Notes: generated by a model not told the origin, from the sequence alone. Counted from the first letter of the stretch, positions 19,787 through 29,814 are shown. The stretch is DNA of 64,000 bases from Alphaproteobacteria bacterium (GCA_016125405.1 WGLW01000019.1:1-64000); one strand, 5' to 3'. Numbers and translations are program-made.

Positions 19787-20137
19787 CTAGTGCCGGTGAT
19801 GGTCGTGGTCGTGGTCGTGGTCGCGCCCGCGGTCATGGTCGTCGCGATGATCGCGCGTCCGGAAACGGTGCGAACGATCGAACTGCTGCCGGCGGAAGTG
19901 ATGATCGCGATCGACGACGTACGGACCGCCCCGATAGGTCTGGTAATAGAACACATCCCCCGGCGCCCAGTACCCGCCATAGAGCGGCCCGTAATAGTTG
20001 TCGTAATACCCGTCGTACCAGCCGCCGCGATCCGCGTAGCCGTACCCATAGTTCGAATAGCCATAGCTCTCGTCCGCACAAGCGGAGAGCGCAATGGCGG
20101 CGAGGGGGAGAATGACCCCTGCAAACGCACGTTTCAT
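19787..20137 (-). CDS. Tyr/Gly-rich lipoprotein with His/Asp repeat tail
   Basis: 116 residues from MKRAFAGVILPLAAIALSAC with lipobox LSAC (Cys20). The middle is built of Tyr/Gly/Asp (YGYSNYGYGY, YDGYYDNYYG), followed by the segment YYQTYRGGPYVVDRDHHFRR and a C-terminal run of His-Asp pairs ending DHDHHRH. The tail could bind divalent metal; this is inference from composition. At the DNA level the tail is a GGTCGT tandem repeat. Longer upstream reading of the frame was rejected because the signal peptide starts here. Confidence 0.75.
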   Translation of the reverse strand: MKRAFAGVILPLAAIALSACADESYGYSNYGYGYADRGGWYDGYYDNYYGPLYGGYWAPGDVFYYQTYRGGPYVVDRDHHFRRQQFDRSHRFRTRDHRDDHDRGRDHDHDHDHHRH

Positions 20138-20249
20138 GGGGAAGCCTTTCGTCATTACCCGTAGAACGGATAACCAATCGGGACCGTTCCCCCTGTTGCG
20201 CAGCCAATCCACGCTGGTTTGCAGCGTCATCCCGACCTAGTCTGCCAAC

Positions 20250-20948
20250 ATGAACACACGCCCCGCACTCTCCGTCACCCAGGCCGTCCGCCAGCGCATT
20301 TCGACGCGCGGATTTCTGGACAGGCCCATTCCCCGCGCCGACCTGGTCGACCTTCTTGAAACAGCCCAGCGCGCGCCCTCTGGCGGCAACCTGCAGCCGT
20401 GGAAGACGATCGCCGTCACCGGCGCCGCGAAGGACGAGATCATCGCCCTCGCCGCGCGCGTGCTGTCGGAAAACCCGATGGCGGTGATCCCCATGGAGCG
20501 GCCGGTCTATCCCGACTTCAAACAGGTCGATCCGGTCTACGACCAGCGCCGGCGCCGGGTCGGCGAGATGATGTACGAGAAGATCGGCATCCCCCGCGAA
20601 GACCGCGCCGGCCGCATCGCATGGTTTGCGCACAACTACCGTTTCTTCGGCGCGCCCGTGGGTCTCTTCTTCATCATCGACACGCGCATGGGCCACGGCC
20701 AATGGGCGCACATGGGCATGTACATGCAGACCATCGCCCTCCTGGCCGAGGAGCGTGGCTGGGGAACCTGCATGCAGGAATGCTGGGCGCGTCTGCGCGA
20801 CGAACTGCATGACCATTTCGGTCTGGACGACCACCACATGATCTATTCCGGCATGTCGCTCGGCTGGCCGGACCCGGACGAACCGGCGAATGCGCTCTAC
20901 GCCGAACGCGCGCCGCAGGCCGAAGTCGTCGAGTTCCGGGGCTTCTGA
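20250..20948 (+). CDS. nitroreductase family flavoprotein
   Basis: FMN-dependent NAD(P)H oxidoreductase; substrate unknown. 232 residues. Typical N-terminal FMN contacts RQRISTRGFLDRPIP and AQRAPSGGNLQPWKTIAVTG; central AWFAHNYRFFGAPVGLFFII; dimer region MGMYMQTIALLAEERGWGTC; C-terminal MSLGWPDPDEPANAL. The gene is followed 37 bases later by a membrane protein in the same direction. A GCGTCATCCCG motif (20224-20234), shared with other repeats here, lies just upstream. Confidence 0.87.
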   Translation: MNTRPALSVTQAVRQRISTRGFLDRPIPRADLVDLLETAQRAPSGGNLQPWKTIAVTGAAKDEIIALAARVLSENPMAVIPMERPVYPDFKQVDPVYDQRRRRVGEMMYEKIGIPREDRAGRIAWFAHNYRFFGAPVGLFFIIDTRMGHGQWAHMGMYMQTIALLAEERGWGTCMQECWARLRDELHDHFGLDDHHMIYSGMSLGWPDPDEPANALYAERAPQAEVVEFRGF

Positions 20949-20985
20949 GAACGGACGCGTCACCGGTTGGCGTCAGGGGGACGAC

Positions 20986-21675
20986 ATGACTGCCCGCATC
21001 GCTTTTCGTTTCGCACTACTCGCCGCGGCGGTCATGCTTGCCGTGACCCCGCTGTTCGGTCTGACGGTCCCGTCGTGTGCGCCGCTGCCGATGCCGCCGC
21101 TGATGGCGTTCGAGCTGGCGCGGTCTGTCGCTGACCTGCAGCGCATCTTCGGCATGGCGGGCGACATCTGCCGGGCGCCGCTGGTCGCGCAACTCAATCA
21201 GGCCAACATCGTGGACACCATCGTGTACATTCCGGCCTACACAGCGTTCTACGCCCTGACGCTTTACGCCCTCGGCCGGCGTGACAGGGCGATCGGATAC
21301 GCAGGAGTCGCTGTCGCACTCGCCTGCGCCATCGCTGACTGGACCGAGAACACATCGCTTTTCCAACTCAGCGCCGCGCCCGATACGCCATCCGTCTGGC
21401 TGTCGGTGCTGATGGTCGGCGCCAACATCAAATGGGTTGGACTTGCCGTCGCGACGACGTTGGGCGGCGTGATGGTCTGGCGTCGCGGCGGGCTTGGTTG
21501 GCTGGCCTTCTTTCCCTGCGCGCTCCCCCTTGGCGTTTCGATCTGGGCGCTGGTTGCGCCTGACGCCGCCGGACGCTGGCTGGCGCCCGGCATGGTAGTC
21601 GCCAGCGTCGTATTCCTCATGATCGCGGGCGTGGGCGCGTTCGGAAAGGTTGCCGCAACACAGGCCAATAGCTAG
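20986..21675 (+). CDS. hypothetical multi-pass membrane protein
   Basis: 229 residues, about six hydrophobic helices (e.g. ALLAAAVMLAVTPLFGLTV, VDTIVYIPAYTAFYALTLYA, WVGLAVATTLGGVMVW, MVVASVVFLMIAGVGAFGKV). No recognised family. An AGGGGG precedes the ATG by six bases. Probably co-transcribed with the nitroreductase. A conserved-looking Trp-Thr-Glu-Asn (DWTENTSLF) faces a loop. Confidence 0.72.
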   Translation: MTARIAFRFALLAAAVMLAVTPLFGLTVPSCAPLPMPPLMAFELARSVADLQRIFGMAGDICRAPLVAQLNQANIVDTIVYIPAYTAFYALTLYALGRRDRAIGYAGVAVALACAIADWTENTSLFQLSAAPDTPSVWLSVLMVGANIKWVGLAVATTLGGVMVWRRGGLGWLAFFPCALPLGVSIWALVAPDAAGRWLAPGMVVASVVFLMIAGVGAFGKVAATQANS

Positions 21676-21707
21676 CGTCTTCCCTGTTTCGCTTGGAGCA
21701 CACAGCC

Positions 21708-23234
21708 ATGCCAGATTCCGTCAGCTTTGACCGCCGTCTCTTGCTGCAGGGCGCCGCCGCGGGCGCCGTGATGATGTCTCAGGGAGGCGCCGCGTGGGCC
21801 GCTCCCGCCGGAGACATCAAGGCGATCCGCAAGGCCGTCGAGACCGGACACGACGAAGCCGTGAAGCGCATCCAGGACTGGATCGCGAACCCGTCCATCG
21901 CCGCCGAGAACTACAGGAACAAGGAAGGCGCCAACTACATGATGGGCCTCGTGAAGGATGCCGGCTTCCAGTACGCCGAAGTCATCCCCACGGACGGCCA
22001 CCCCGGCGTCTTCGCGACCATGGATAACGGCGCGAAGAAGTGGATGGGCATCTACTTCATGTACGACGTGAAGCAGTTCGACCCGTCCGAGTGGTCCTCG
22101 CCGCCGCTGGAAGGGCGGCTGATCGACAAGGAGGGTTTCGGCAAGGTCATCATGGGCCGCGGCGCCGTGAACCAGAAGGGCCCGGAAGGCTCCTTCCTCG
22201 CCGCGCTTCACGCCTTCAAGGCGTCCGGCAAGAAGCTGCCGGTGAACATCGTGCTGGTCGCCGAAGGCGAGGAAGAAATCGCCTCGCCGCACTTCCACCA
22301 GCTCGTCACGCATCCGCATGTGATGCCCGCGCTGTCCAAATGCGTCGGCGTCATCATCCCGTCCGCCTCGCAGGAGCGCACGGGCTCGGTAACGATAGAG
22401 CTTGGCGCCAAGGGCGCGGTTGAGCTTCAGTTGATTTCGGACGGCGCCACATGGGGCCGCGGCCCGGCGAAGGACCTGCACTCCAGCGAGAAGGCCCGCG
22501 TCGATAGCCCCGCCTGGCATCTCGTCGAGGCGCTCGCCACGCTGGTGACGCCGGACGGCAACACGCCGGCGGTCGACGGCTGGTTCGAGAAGGTGCGCCC
22601 GCTGACCGCGCGCCAGAAAGAGCTGATCGCCCAGTACGCGGCCGCCACCAGCGAACAGGAAGTCATGGCCGCCTATGGCGTGAAGCACTGGATCGACGAT
22701 CTCGACTACAAGTCCTCGATCGAGCGGCTCGTCTCGCAACCGACGATCAACATCCAGGGTCTTGTCGGCGGCTACACCGGACAGGGCGGCAAGACGATCC
22801 TGCCGCACCGCGCCGAAGCCAAGATCGACCTCCGCCTAGTTCCCGACATGACCAAGGAAGACAGCGTCGCCAAGCTGAAGGCGTATCTCGCGAAGAAGGG
22901 CTTCGGCGACATCGACGTCAACGTATCGGGCGGTTACGGCCCCACCGAGATCGACGAGACCAGCTCGCTGGTAAAGGCGCAGCTCGCCACCTTCAAGGCG
23001 GCGGGCATTCCCACGACGCTCTATCCGCGCAGCGCCGGATCATGGCCAGGCGTCGTCTTCACCGGCGAACCCCTGAAAATCCCGGCCAGCGGCTTCGGTC
23101 TCGGCTATGGACAGGGCGCCCATGCGCCAGACGAATTCTTCGTCGTCGAAAGCTCGAACCCCAAGGTCGCCGGCCTCGACGGCTCGACGATGGGTTATGT
23201 CGATTTCCTCTACCAGATCGCGGCGATGAAGTAG
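21708..23234 (+). CDS. exported M20-family peptidase homologue with altered metal site
   Basis: 508 residues. The N-terminus FDRRLLLQGAAAGAVMMSQG is a Tat-type signal, so the protein is probably periplasmic. The fold is M20 (carnosinase/ArgE-like): RGAVNQKGPEGSFLAALHAF, AEGEEEIASPHF, and GAHAPDEFF at the end. Three of five usual metal ligands differ: Met118 in YFMYD for the HxD His, Asn155 in VNQKG for the bridging Asp, and Ser219 in IIPSAS where ...SD is expected. The Glu pair and the last His remain. Start chosen with GGAG nine bases upstream. Confidence 0.82.
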   Translation: MPDSVSFDRRLLLQGAAAGAVMMSQGGAAWAAPAGDIKAIRKAVETGHDEAVKRIQDWIANPSIAAENYRNKEGANYMMGLVKDAGFQYAEVIPTDGHPGVFATMDNGAKKWMGIYFMYDVKQFDPSEWSSPPLEGRLIDKEGFGKVIMGRGAVNQKGPEGSFLAALHAFKASGKKLPVNIVLVAEGEEEIASPHFHQLVTHPHVMPALSKCVGVIIPSASQERTGSVTIELGAKGAVELQLISDGATWGRGPAKDLHSSEKARVDSPAWHLVEALATLVTPDGNTPAVDGWFEKVRPLTARQKELIAQYAAATSEQEVMAAYGVKHWIDDLDYKSSIERLVSQPTINIQGLVGGYTGQGGKTILPHRAEAKIDLRLVPDMTKEDSVAKLKAYLAKKGFGDIDVNVSGGYGPTEIDETSSLVKAQLATFKAAGIPTTLYPRSAGSWPGVVFTGEPLKIPASGFGLGYGQGAHAPDEFFVVESSNPKVAGLDGSTMGYVDFLYQIAAMK

Positions 23235-23238
23235 CGGG

Positions 23239-23685
23239 CTAGCGCTGCGCCAGCACTGAAACGAACTCGGCCGGCGGCGCAGTCTCGTCCCACTGAGCTG
23301 CGCTGTCCGGTATCGCGACCCAGCGCTGCTTCCGCTTCGTCCAGATATGCGCGACCACATCAAGCTGGTCGCTGGCGTCAAACGTGCCCGCGCGCACCAC
23401 GGCGATGCCGGGTCGCGAACTGTTGGTGTTGAAAATGCGCGTATGGCAGACGCCGCACATGCGCTGGCGCGACGTGTGTCCGCTCGGCGTCGTCAGTTCG
23501 TAGATCACCACCGGCCCCGAGACGGACAGCTGGCCCTCGCTGACCACCACCTGCAGGCTGAACGCGCTGCCGCTCCACGTCTGGCAATCGAGGCAGTGGC
23601 AGGCATAGGCGCGCGGCATCGTTTCGCTGGCCAGTGCATAGCGCACCGCGCCGCAACGGCACCCGCCCTCGATCACGTTCGCCAT
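23239..23685 (-). CDS. GFA-family zinc protein (glutathione-dependent formaldehyde-activating fold)
   Basis: 148 residues. Zinc-binding cysteines: GGCRCGAVRY, CHCLDCQTWSG and CGVCHTRIFN, the family pattern. Members bind glutathione adducts or have unknown roles; no specific substrate can be read. It ends five bases from the end of the M20 gene (convergent) and is divergent from the amidohydrolase gene. Confidence 0.9.
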   Translation of the reverse strand: MANVIEGGCRCGAVRYALASETMPRAYACHCLDCQTWSGSAFSLQVVVSEGQLSVSGPVVIYELTTPSGHTSRQRMCGVCHTRIFNTNSSRPGIAVVRAGTFDASDQLDVVAHIWTKRKQRWVAIPDSAAQWDETAPPAEFVSVLAQR

Positions 23686-23808
23686 CCGGATGCTCCCTTG
23701 GCCTTCGCTATAATCCCGCCGCCAAACTCACCCTGACAAGCCCGGACCCCGATATTGATACGGCGCCGCCCCGGGTCTAGCGTCACCGCCAAGGACAGAG
23801 GGTCATCC

Positions 23809-25125
23809 ATGAAACACCGCATCATCGTCAGCGCGCTCGCGCTGGCCGTCTCGCTTGCTTTTGCGCCGGGCGCGCTCGCGAAAGACATTGTCGTCCACGC
23901 AGGCAAGCTGTTCGACGGGGTTTCGAAAACGCCACAGACCAATGTCTCGATCCTCATCCATGACGACCGCATCACCGATGTCCGCTCCGGTTTCGTCTCG
24001 CCGCGCGGCTATGACGTGATCGACCTCTCGAAGTCGACCGTCCTTCCCGGACTGATCGATTGCCACGATCACATCACAGCGCTTTTCGACGGCGGCAACC
24101 CGATCGAGGAAGCGGTGACCTGGACGCGGTTCGATGTGGCGCTGGCCTCGCCCGCCAACGCCCGCGCGACGCTGCTGGCCGGCTTCACCACGATCCGCGA
24201 TGTCGGCGGCGACGTGGATATCGTCGTCGCGCTCAAGAAGGCCATCGCAAAAGGATTCGTTGAAGGGCCGCGCATGTTCGTCGCCGGTCCGCCGCTCGGC
24301 CCCACCGGCGGCCACGGCGATCCGGCTAACGGGCTCGACCCGGACCTCAACAATCCCTTCTGGGCGCTGTCGCAGATCGACAGCCCGGAAGAGGCGCGCA
24401 AGACAGTGCGCACGCTGCGCCGCGACGGCGTTGACCTGATCAAGATAATGCCCTCCGGCGGCGTGCTCTCGATTGGCGATGATCCCAACCAGCAGCTGAT
24501 GGCGGACGACGAGATCAAGTCCGTGATCGATACCGCCCACTCCCTTGGCCTCAAGGTCGCCGCTCACGCACATGGCAAGAAGGCCATCGACAGCGCCGTG
24601 CGGCTCGGCGTCGATTCCATCGAGCACGGCAGCTTCGCGGACGCTGAAAGCTACAAGCTGATGAAGGAGCACGGGACATATCTCGTGCCCACGCTGCTGG
24701 TCGGCCAGACCGCCGCCGACATCGCGACGGCTCACCCGGAGCAGCTGAACCCGTCGTCCGCCAAGAAAGCGCTCGAGACCGTGCCCCACCTGCAGAAGAA
24801 CCTGCACGACGCCTACACGGCCGGCGTGAAGATCGCCTTCGGCACAGACCAGGGCCTGGCGCCCCACGGCACGAACGCGAAGGAGTTCGCGCTGATGGTG
24901 AAGGCCGGCATGAAGCCGATCGACACCATCATCGCCGCCACCAGCTCCGCCGCCGACCTGATCGGCGACACCGCCGACATCGGCAGCGTGCAGAAGGGCC
25001 GCTATGCAGACCTCGTGGCCGTCAACGGCGACCCGCTGGCCGACGTCACGCAACTGGAGCACGTCCAGTTCGTCATGAAGGGCGGCGAGGTCTACAAACA
25101 GAACGGCCAGCCGCTGTTCCGGTAG
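23809..25125 (+). CDS. secreted metal-dependent amidohydrolase (prolidase/imidazolonepropionase-like)
   Basis: 438 residues with a cleavable signal peptide (ALAVSLAFAPGALA). Metal ligands: HxH in LIDCHDHITALFDGG, the bridging Lys in GVDLIKIMPSGGVLS, His in KVAAHAHGKKA and DSIEHGSFAD, Asp in IAFGTDQGLAPHG. This set matches binuclear exported amidohydrolases such as Xaa-Pro or Xaa-Arg dipeptidases. With the neighbouring M20 homologue it suggests a periplasmic peptide-processing locus. An upstream alternative start was rejected because the signal peptide begins at this ATG. Confidence 0.88.
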   Translation: MKHRIIVSALALAVSLAFAPGALAKDIVVHAGKLFDGVSKTPQTNVSILIHDDRITDVRSGFVSPRGYDVIDLSKSTVLPGLIDCHDHITALFDGGNPIEEAVTWTRFDVALASPANARATLLAGFTTIRDVGGDVDIVVALKKAIAKGFVEGPRMFVAGPPLGPTGGHGDPANGLDPDLNNPFWALSQIDSPEEARKTVRTLRRDGVDLIKIMPSGGVLSIGDDPNQQLMADDEIKSVIDTAHSLGLKVAAHAHGKKAIDSAVRLGVDSIEHGSFADAESYKLMKEHGTYLVPTLLVGQTAADIATAHPEQLNPSSAKKALETVPHLQKNLHDAYTAGVKIAFGTDQGLAPHGTNAKEFALMVKAGMKPIDTIIAATSSAADLIGDTADIGSVQKGRYADLVAVNGDPLADVTQLEHVQFVMKGGEVYKQNGQPLFR

Positions 25126-25131
25126 TCCCAG

Positions 25132-25542
25132 CTAGGTCACCCCACCTTCAACGCCGAGCTTCTGCAGGCCAAACCGCTGGGCCGACGCCATCACCGCCAC
25201 GACATAGTGGTAGGCGGCGAGCCTGTGCGGCTCGATATGGATTTCCGGCTGCACGGCGCGTCGCGCTTCGACTGCGAGGCGCTGGTCAAGCTCCGCGAGC
25301 GTGACCGGCGTTCCGTTCCAGCGATATGAACCATCGAAGTCCACGCTGATCCGGACTGGCTCGGTTGGTTTGACGATGGCGTCGGGGTTCGGCCGCGGCG
25401 TATCCATTTTCACCGCTTGCCTCTGGGGCGGGATCGTCACGATCAACATGATCAGCAATACGAGCATCACGTCGATCAGCGGCGTCGTGTTGATTTCCGA
25501 GGTTGGCTCGCCGTCCTTGAGTGCGGCTGTCATCATCGCCAT
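25132..25542 (-). CDS. exbD: ExbD/TolR-family biopolymer transport protein (orphan)
   Basis: Proton-channel partner energising TonB or Tol systems. 136 residues: EINTTPLIDVMLVLLIMLIV with the essential Asp of LIDVMLVLL at the start of the single helix, then a periplasmic domain with DGSYRWNGTPVTLAELDQRL. GGAGG lies seven bases before the ATG. No exbB or tonB is adjacent, so its partners must be elsewhere. TonB-dependent receptors are present (54089). Confidence 0.88.
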   Translation of the reverse strand: MAMMTAALKDGEPTSEINTTPLIDVMLVLLIMLIVTIPPQRQAVKMDTPRPNPDAIVKPTEPVRISVDFDGSYRWNGTPVTLAELDQRLAVEARRAVQPEIHIEPHRLAAYHYVVAVMASAQRFGLQKLGVEGGVT

Positions 25543-25748
25543 GCGTCGTCCTCCCATGAATATGGCGCGACCGTTTCGCGGCCGGCGGCCCGGGGGACAT
25601 CAGCAAACCATGGCCCCAACGCCACCGTCGCACTATCAAAGCTAGCGCGCGTCGCGGCGTCCGGCGATGGAAACGCCTTGGTATCGGCAAATAATGGCGA
25701 TCGCAGCGGCGCCTTCCGTTTCCGTCCACGCACGCTATCAATGCGGGC

Positions 25749-26528
25749 ATGAAAATCGCCACCTGGAACGTCAACTCGGTCAACGCCCGCCTGCCCACCG
25801 TGCTGGAGGTGCTGAAGGCGGTCGAGGCCGACGTCTGGTGCCTTCAGGAGATCAAGTGCGTCGACGAGAAGTTTCCGCGCGTCGAACTGGAGGATGCGGG
25901 CTTCAACTGCGCTGTTTTCGGCCAGAAGACCTACAACGGCGTCGCCATTCTCTCGAAGTACCCCATCAGCGATGAGGTCCGCCACCTGCCCGGCGAGCCC
26001 GAGGACGAACAGAGCCGCTATCTCGAGGCCCTGATCGAAGCGCCCAATCCGGTCCGTGTCGCCTCGGTCTACCTGCCCAACGGCAATCCGCGCCCGGGAG
26101 AGAAATACGACTACAAGCTCCGCTGGATGGACCGTCTGGCCGACCACGCAAAGGCGCTCCTGAAAAACGAGGAAGCGGTGGTGCTGGCCGGCGACTACAA
26201 CTGCATCCCGCGCGACGAGGATTGCTGGGACCCAGCCGTCTGGGCCGAGGACGCCCTGGCCTATCCGACGACGCGCGAGCGTTTCCGCAGGCTCGAATGG
26301 TCGGGATATGCCGACGCCTTCATGGCGCGCGACGGCCGCATCCAGGCCTACACCTTCTGGGACTATCAGGGCGGCGCCTGGCAGAAGGACCACGGCATCC
26401 GCATCGATCACCTGATGTGCAGCCCGCAGGCGGCGGACCGGTTGCTGTCGGTGGACATCCACCGCAACGCGCGCAGCCTGGAAAAGCCGTCCGACCACGT
26501 TCCGGTGATCGGCACATTCACGGATTAG
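25749..26528 (+). CDS. xthA: exodeoxyribonuclease III
   Basis: AP endonuclease / 3'-5' exonuclease in base excision repair. 259 residues. Active-site residues: Asn7 in MKIATWNVNSVNARL, Glu34 in WCLQEIKCVDEKF, Asp/Asn in VVLAGDYNCIPRDEDCWDP, and the final SDHVPVIGTF His. WDYQGGAWQKDHGIRIDHLM is also typical. Stand-alone gene. Confidence 0.95.
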   Translation: MKIATWNVNSVNARLPTVLEVLKAVEADVWCLQEIKCVDEKFPRVELEDAGFNCAVFGQKTYNGVAILSKYPISDEVRHLPGEPEDEQSRYLEALIEAPNPVRVASVYLPNGNPRPGEKYDYKLRWMDRLADHAKALLKNEEAVVLAGDYNCIPRDEDCWDPAVWAEDALAYPTTRERFRRLEWSGYADAFMARDGRIQAYTFWDYQGGAWQKDHGIRIDHLMCSPQAADRLLSVDIHRNARSLEKPSDHVPVIGTFTD

Positions 26529-26559
26529 CCGCGCGGCGCTCGCGGGCTAGATTGAAAGC

Positions 26560-27006
26560 ATGGGTCCGAAGAGGCAGCCGATACCGGGTCTGGCGCGCGC
26601 AGGCGCCGCGGCCCTCGCATGTCTCGCCTGCGCCTGCCAGCTGGCGCCGCACGTAACGAAGGCCGACGTGCCGAGACCGGAAGGCGACAAGGGCGGCCTG
26701 CTCTCCAACCGCATGGAAGGCCACTGGCGCAGGCCGGGCGACGCCTCCTGCGCCGATGGTCCCGTCATCAGCCTGCAAGGCCCCGACATCATCGTCACCT
26801 TTGCGGGCGGCCAGCGCATCGTGCACCAGATCGACAGCGACGCAGCGCTGCGGACCGAAACCCACGTCGTCGATCCGCCCGGCGGGCCGCACTATGTGTT
26901 CCTGCCGGAGTTCAACGCCACCAGCGAGCTGCGCAGCTTCAACCTGATCCTTGAAAACACGGCGACAGGCCAGAAGGAAAACTGGACGCCCTGTGAACTG
27001 GACTGA
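26560..27006 (+). CDS. hypothetical small lipoprotein
   Basis: 148 residues. An N-terminal hydrophobic stretch ends LACLACACQLAP, compatible with a lipobox. The mature part (GLLSNRMEGHWRRPGDASCA, then VISLQGPDIIVTF and EFNATSELRSFNLILENTAT) looks like a small beta-rich domain with two further Cys. No family recognised. It is 31 bases downstream of xthA in the same direction and convergent with der. Confidence 0.65.
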   Translation: MGPKRQPIPGLARAGAAALACLACACQLAPHVTKADVPRPEGDKGGLLSNRMEGHWRRPGDASCADGPVISLQGPDIIVTFAGGQRIVHQIDSDAALRTETHVVDPPGGPHYVFLPEFNATSELRSFNLILENTATGQKENWTPCELD

Positions 27007-27023
27007 GACCTAGTCCCTGTAGG

Positions 27024-28418
27024 CTAGTCCTTGTCAGCGAACGGGTTCTTGCCCTGCCGCAGCACCAGTCGGATCGGCACGCCCGGCAGGTCGAACGCCT
27101 CGCGCAGTTCGTTGACCAGATAGCGCTTGTAGGTCTCCGGCATGTCGTTGGCGCGGCTGGCCATCAGCACGAAGGTCGGCGGCCGGGTCTTCATCTGCGC
27201 CATGTAGCGCGGCTTGATGCGCTTGCCCTCGGGCGCCGGCGGCGGATGCTTCTGCGTCACATACTGCAGCCAGTCGTTGAGGTCCCGCGTCTTTACGCGC
27301 GCCGACCAGTCCTTGTGGACCTTGAGGCACGCGTCCATCAGCCGGTCGAGATTCTTGCGCGTGACGCCCGATACGTTGATCAGTGGAGCCCCGCGCGCCT
27401 GCGGCACGTTCTCGTCGACCATCCTGTCCAGTTCGCGCCGGAAGTCGCTGGGGTTCTCCACCGTGTCCCACTTGGTCACGCAGAACACGAGGCCACGGCC
27501 TTCCCGCAGCACCAGCTGGGCGATCTGCAGGTCCTGCTTCTCGAACGCCTCGTTGGGGTCCATCACCAGCACGACCACGTCGGCGAAGCGGATCGAGTGC
27601 GTCGTCTCCATCGTCGACATGCGCTCAAGCTTTTCCTGCACCTTGGCGCGCTTGCGCAGCCCGGCGGTGTCGATCAGGCGGATCTCGCGGTCCTTCCAGC
27701 GCCACGCCACCGTCACGCTGTCGCGCGTGATGCCGGCTTCCGGCCCGGTGATGAAGCGGTCGTCCTCCAGCAGTCCGTTGATCAGCGTCGACTTGCCGGC
27801 GTTCGGCCGCCCGACGAACGCCAGCCGCACCGGACGGCCCGGCTCCGGCGGCGCCTCGGCGTCGGGATCGAACGGCTCGGCGCTGTCGTCCTCGTCCGTC
27901 TTGAGGCGGGCGGCGATGTCGGCGCCGGACTCATAGGCCATGAGCCGTTCGTAAAGGTCGCTCATCCCCTCGCCATGCTCGGCGGACAAGGGCACGGCCT
28001 CGCCCAGCCCCAGCCGCCAGGCTTCGGCGAGCCCCACATCGCCCTGCCGCCCCTCGCACTTGTTGGCGCAAAGCACCACCGGCTTGCCGGACTTGCGCAG
28101 CAACTGGCCGAACCGCTCGTCGGTCGGCGTCACGCCCTCGCGCGCGTCGAACAGGAAGATGCAGACATCGGCCTCGTTGATGGCGATCTCGGTCTGGCGG
28201 CGCATCCGCGCCTCCAGCGACATGTCGGTCACATCCTCGAAGCCCGCGGTGTCGACCAGGTGAAGCTCAAGGTCGCCCAGCCGGCCGGGCGTTTCCTTGC
28301 GGTCGCGCGTAACGCCGGGCTGGTCGTCGACGATCGCGATCTTGCGGCCCGCGAGCCGGTTGAACAGCGTCGACTTGCCCACATTCGGGCGTCCCACGAT
28401 GGCTACTGTCAGCGCCAT
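27024..28418 (-). CDS. der: ribosome biogenesis GTPase Der (EngA)
   Basis: Double-GTPase needed for 50S assembly. 464 residues from [20 protein letters not shown]. First G domain: [21 protein letters not shown]. Second: [41 protein letters not shown]-like C-terminal domain follows ([20 protein letters not shown]). An acidic linker joins the G domains. Downstream of bamB in the usual alphaproteobacterial block. Confidence 0.97.
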   Translation of the reverse strand: MALTVAIVGRPNVGKSTLFNRLAGRKIAIVDDQPGVTRDRKETPGRLGDLELHLVDTAGFEDVTDMSLEARMRRQTEIAINEADVCIFLFDAREGVTPTDERFGQLLRKSGKPVVLCANKCEGRQGDVGLAEAWRLGLGEAVPLSAEHGEGMSDLYERLMAYESGADIAARLKTDEDDSAEPFDPDAEAPPEPGRPVRLAFVGRPNAGKSTLINGLLEDDRFITGPEAGITRDSVTVAWRWKDREIRLIDTAGLRKRAKVQEKLERMSTMETTHSIRFADVVVLVMDPNEAFEKQDLQIAQLVLREGRGLVFCVTKWDTVENPSDFRRELDRMVDENVPQARGAPLINVSGVTRKNLDRLMDACLKVHKDWSARVKTRDLNDWLQYVTQKHPPPAPEGKRIKPRYMAQMKTRPPTFVLMASRANDMPETYKRYLVNELREAFDLPGVPIRLVLRQGKNPFADKD

Positions 28419-28482
28419 CCCGCGCGACTCCAATCTTTCCTGGCCGGCGGCTCCGGGCCTGCCTCTCTTGAGGCCGGTCCGG

Positions 28483-29814
28483 CTAGCGGATCGCGATCAG
28501 CTGGCCCTTGTCGGTGAGCACATACATCAGGCCGTTCGCCGCCACGGGCTGGATCAGCACGTCCGAGCCAAGCTTCATCTCCGCCGTCGTCTCGCCGGTC
28601 TGCGGCGAAAGCGCAAGCAGTTCGCCCTCGGAATTGACCACGATCAGCCGGTTCGAGGCGATCAGCGGGCCGGTCCAGACGATCCGGCCCTTCTTCTTCT
28701 TGACCTTCTTGTACTCCGGCAGGTTGCGCACCCACACGACCTTGCCGTCGATTTTCTGGATGCACGCGACCTGTCCTTCGACGCCGACGATGAACAGATA
28801 GTCCCCCGCCACGATCGGGCCGAGGCGCGAGCCGAACAGGATCGCCCACAGGCGCTGTCCGCTGCGCGTGTCGATCGCCGTCAGCACGCCCGAATAGCTG
28901 GCCGCGTAGGCAATGCCGCCCTCGATCGTCGGGTGGCCGGCGATGTCATTGATCGCGGAGAGCGGCGTGAAACGCCCGATCGTCGTCAGCGTGTCCTGCC
29001 ACAGCCGGCGGCCGTTGGCCGGCAGATAGGCGATCAGCTCGCCCGACGTGTAGGGCGCGACCAGCAGGTCTTCATTCACCGCCGGGCTGGGCGAGGACAG
29101 GATGCGAGCCGATTCCGCAATCGCCTGGTCGCTCCAGATGATCTCGCCGGTGTTCACATCGAAAGCGTAGATCTGGTTGTCGGTGCTGGTGACGAAGGCG
29201 CGCGGGCCGATCACGGCGGGCGATCCCGAAAGCGGGCTGTCCGTGCGCTCGCGCCACAGCTCCTTGCCGTCCGCGGTCGAGAGCGCAGCCAGGTAGCCGA
29301 AGCCGGACGAGACAAGCAGCTTGTCGCCGGCGACAGCGAGACCGCCGCCAATCGCCGTGTTGTCCTTCTTGTGCAGCGCCTTCAGCTGTTTCGACCAGAT
29401 GCGCCGGCCGGTATCGGCGTCGAGGGCGGACACCTTCTGGTCCGCGTCGATCACATAGAGCCTGCCATCAGCGATCACCGGCGGCGCCACAAGGCGTTTC
29501 TTCCGGTTGGAGCCCTGCCCGATATTGACGCGCCACTTCACCTTCAGGTCGGCGGCGGCCGCGACATCGCCCGTATGCTTGTTGGGCGTCAGGCCTTCCT
29601 GCGGCCAGTCCTTGTTCGCAACCGGCGCCGGAATCTCGACGGTCGTCGCCGCGAGTTCGGGATCCGCCGTCAGCTTCTGGTCGGCAAGGCTCATATTGAC
29701 CCGGCCGGTCTTGTCGAGATCGGGGTCCTTCTTGGCCAGGCCCTTGAACATGCTGCAGCCCGCCAGCGCGGCGCACACGGCAACGAGCAGGATCGTCGCT
29801 TTGAACTTTTTCAT
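28483..29814 (-). CDS. bamB: outer-membrane protein assembly factor BamB
   Basis: Lipoprotein of the BAM complex. 443 residues: lipobox LAGC (Cys20) and an eight-bladed PQQ-type beta-propeller with repeats such as [36 protein letters not shown] and [21 protein letters not shown] Lys/Asp-rich segment follows the lipobox. Its ATG overlaps the stop of the upstream TPR gene (ATGA), and der follows, the standard context. Confidence 0.92.
   Translation of the reverse strand: MKKFKATILLVAVCAALAGCSMFKGLAKKDPDLDKTGRVNMSLADQKLTADPELAATTVEIPAPVANKDWPQEGLTPNKHTGDVAAAADLKVKWRVNIGQGSNRKKRLVAPPVIADGRLYVIDADQKVSALDADTGRRIWSKQLKALHKKDNTAIGGGLAVAGDKLLVSSGFGYLAALSTADGKELWRERTDSPLSGSPAVIGPRAFVTSTDNQIYAFDVNTGEIIWSDQAIAESARILSSPSPAVNEDLLVAPYTSGELIAYLPANGRRLWQDTLTTIGRFTPLSAINDIAGHPTIEGGIAYAASYSGVLTAIDTRSGQRLWAILFGSRLGPIVAGDYLFIVGVEGQVACIQKIDGKVVWVRNLPEYKKVKKKKGRIVWTGPLIASNRLIVVNSEGELLALSPQTGETTAEMKLGSDVLIQPVAANGLMYVLTDKGQLIAIR

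Noticed and set aside
19797-19835. GGTCGT tandem array resembling a CRISPR-like or regulatory repeat
   Set aside because: It is the coding sequence for the His-Asp tail of the lipoprotein; units are only six bases with no spacers.
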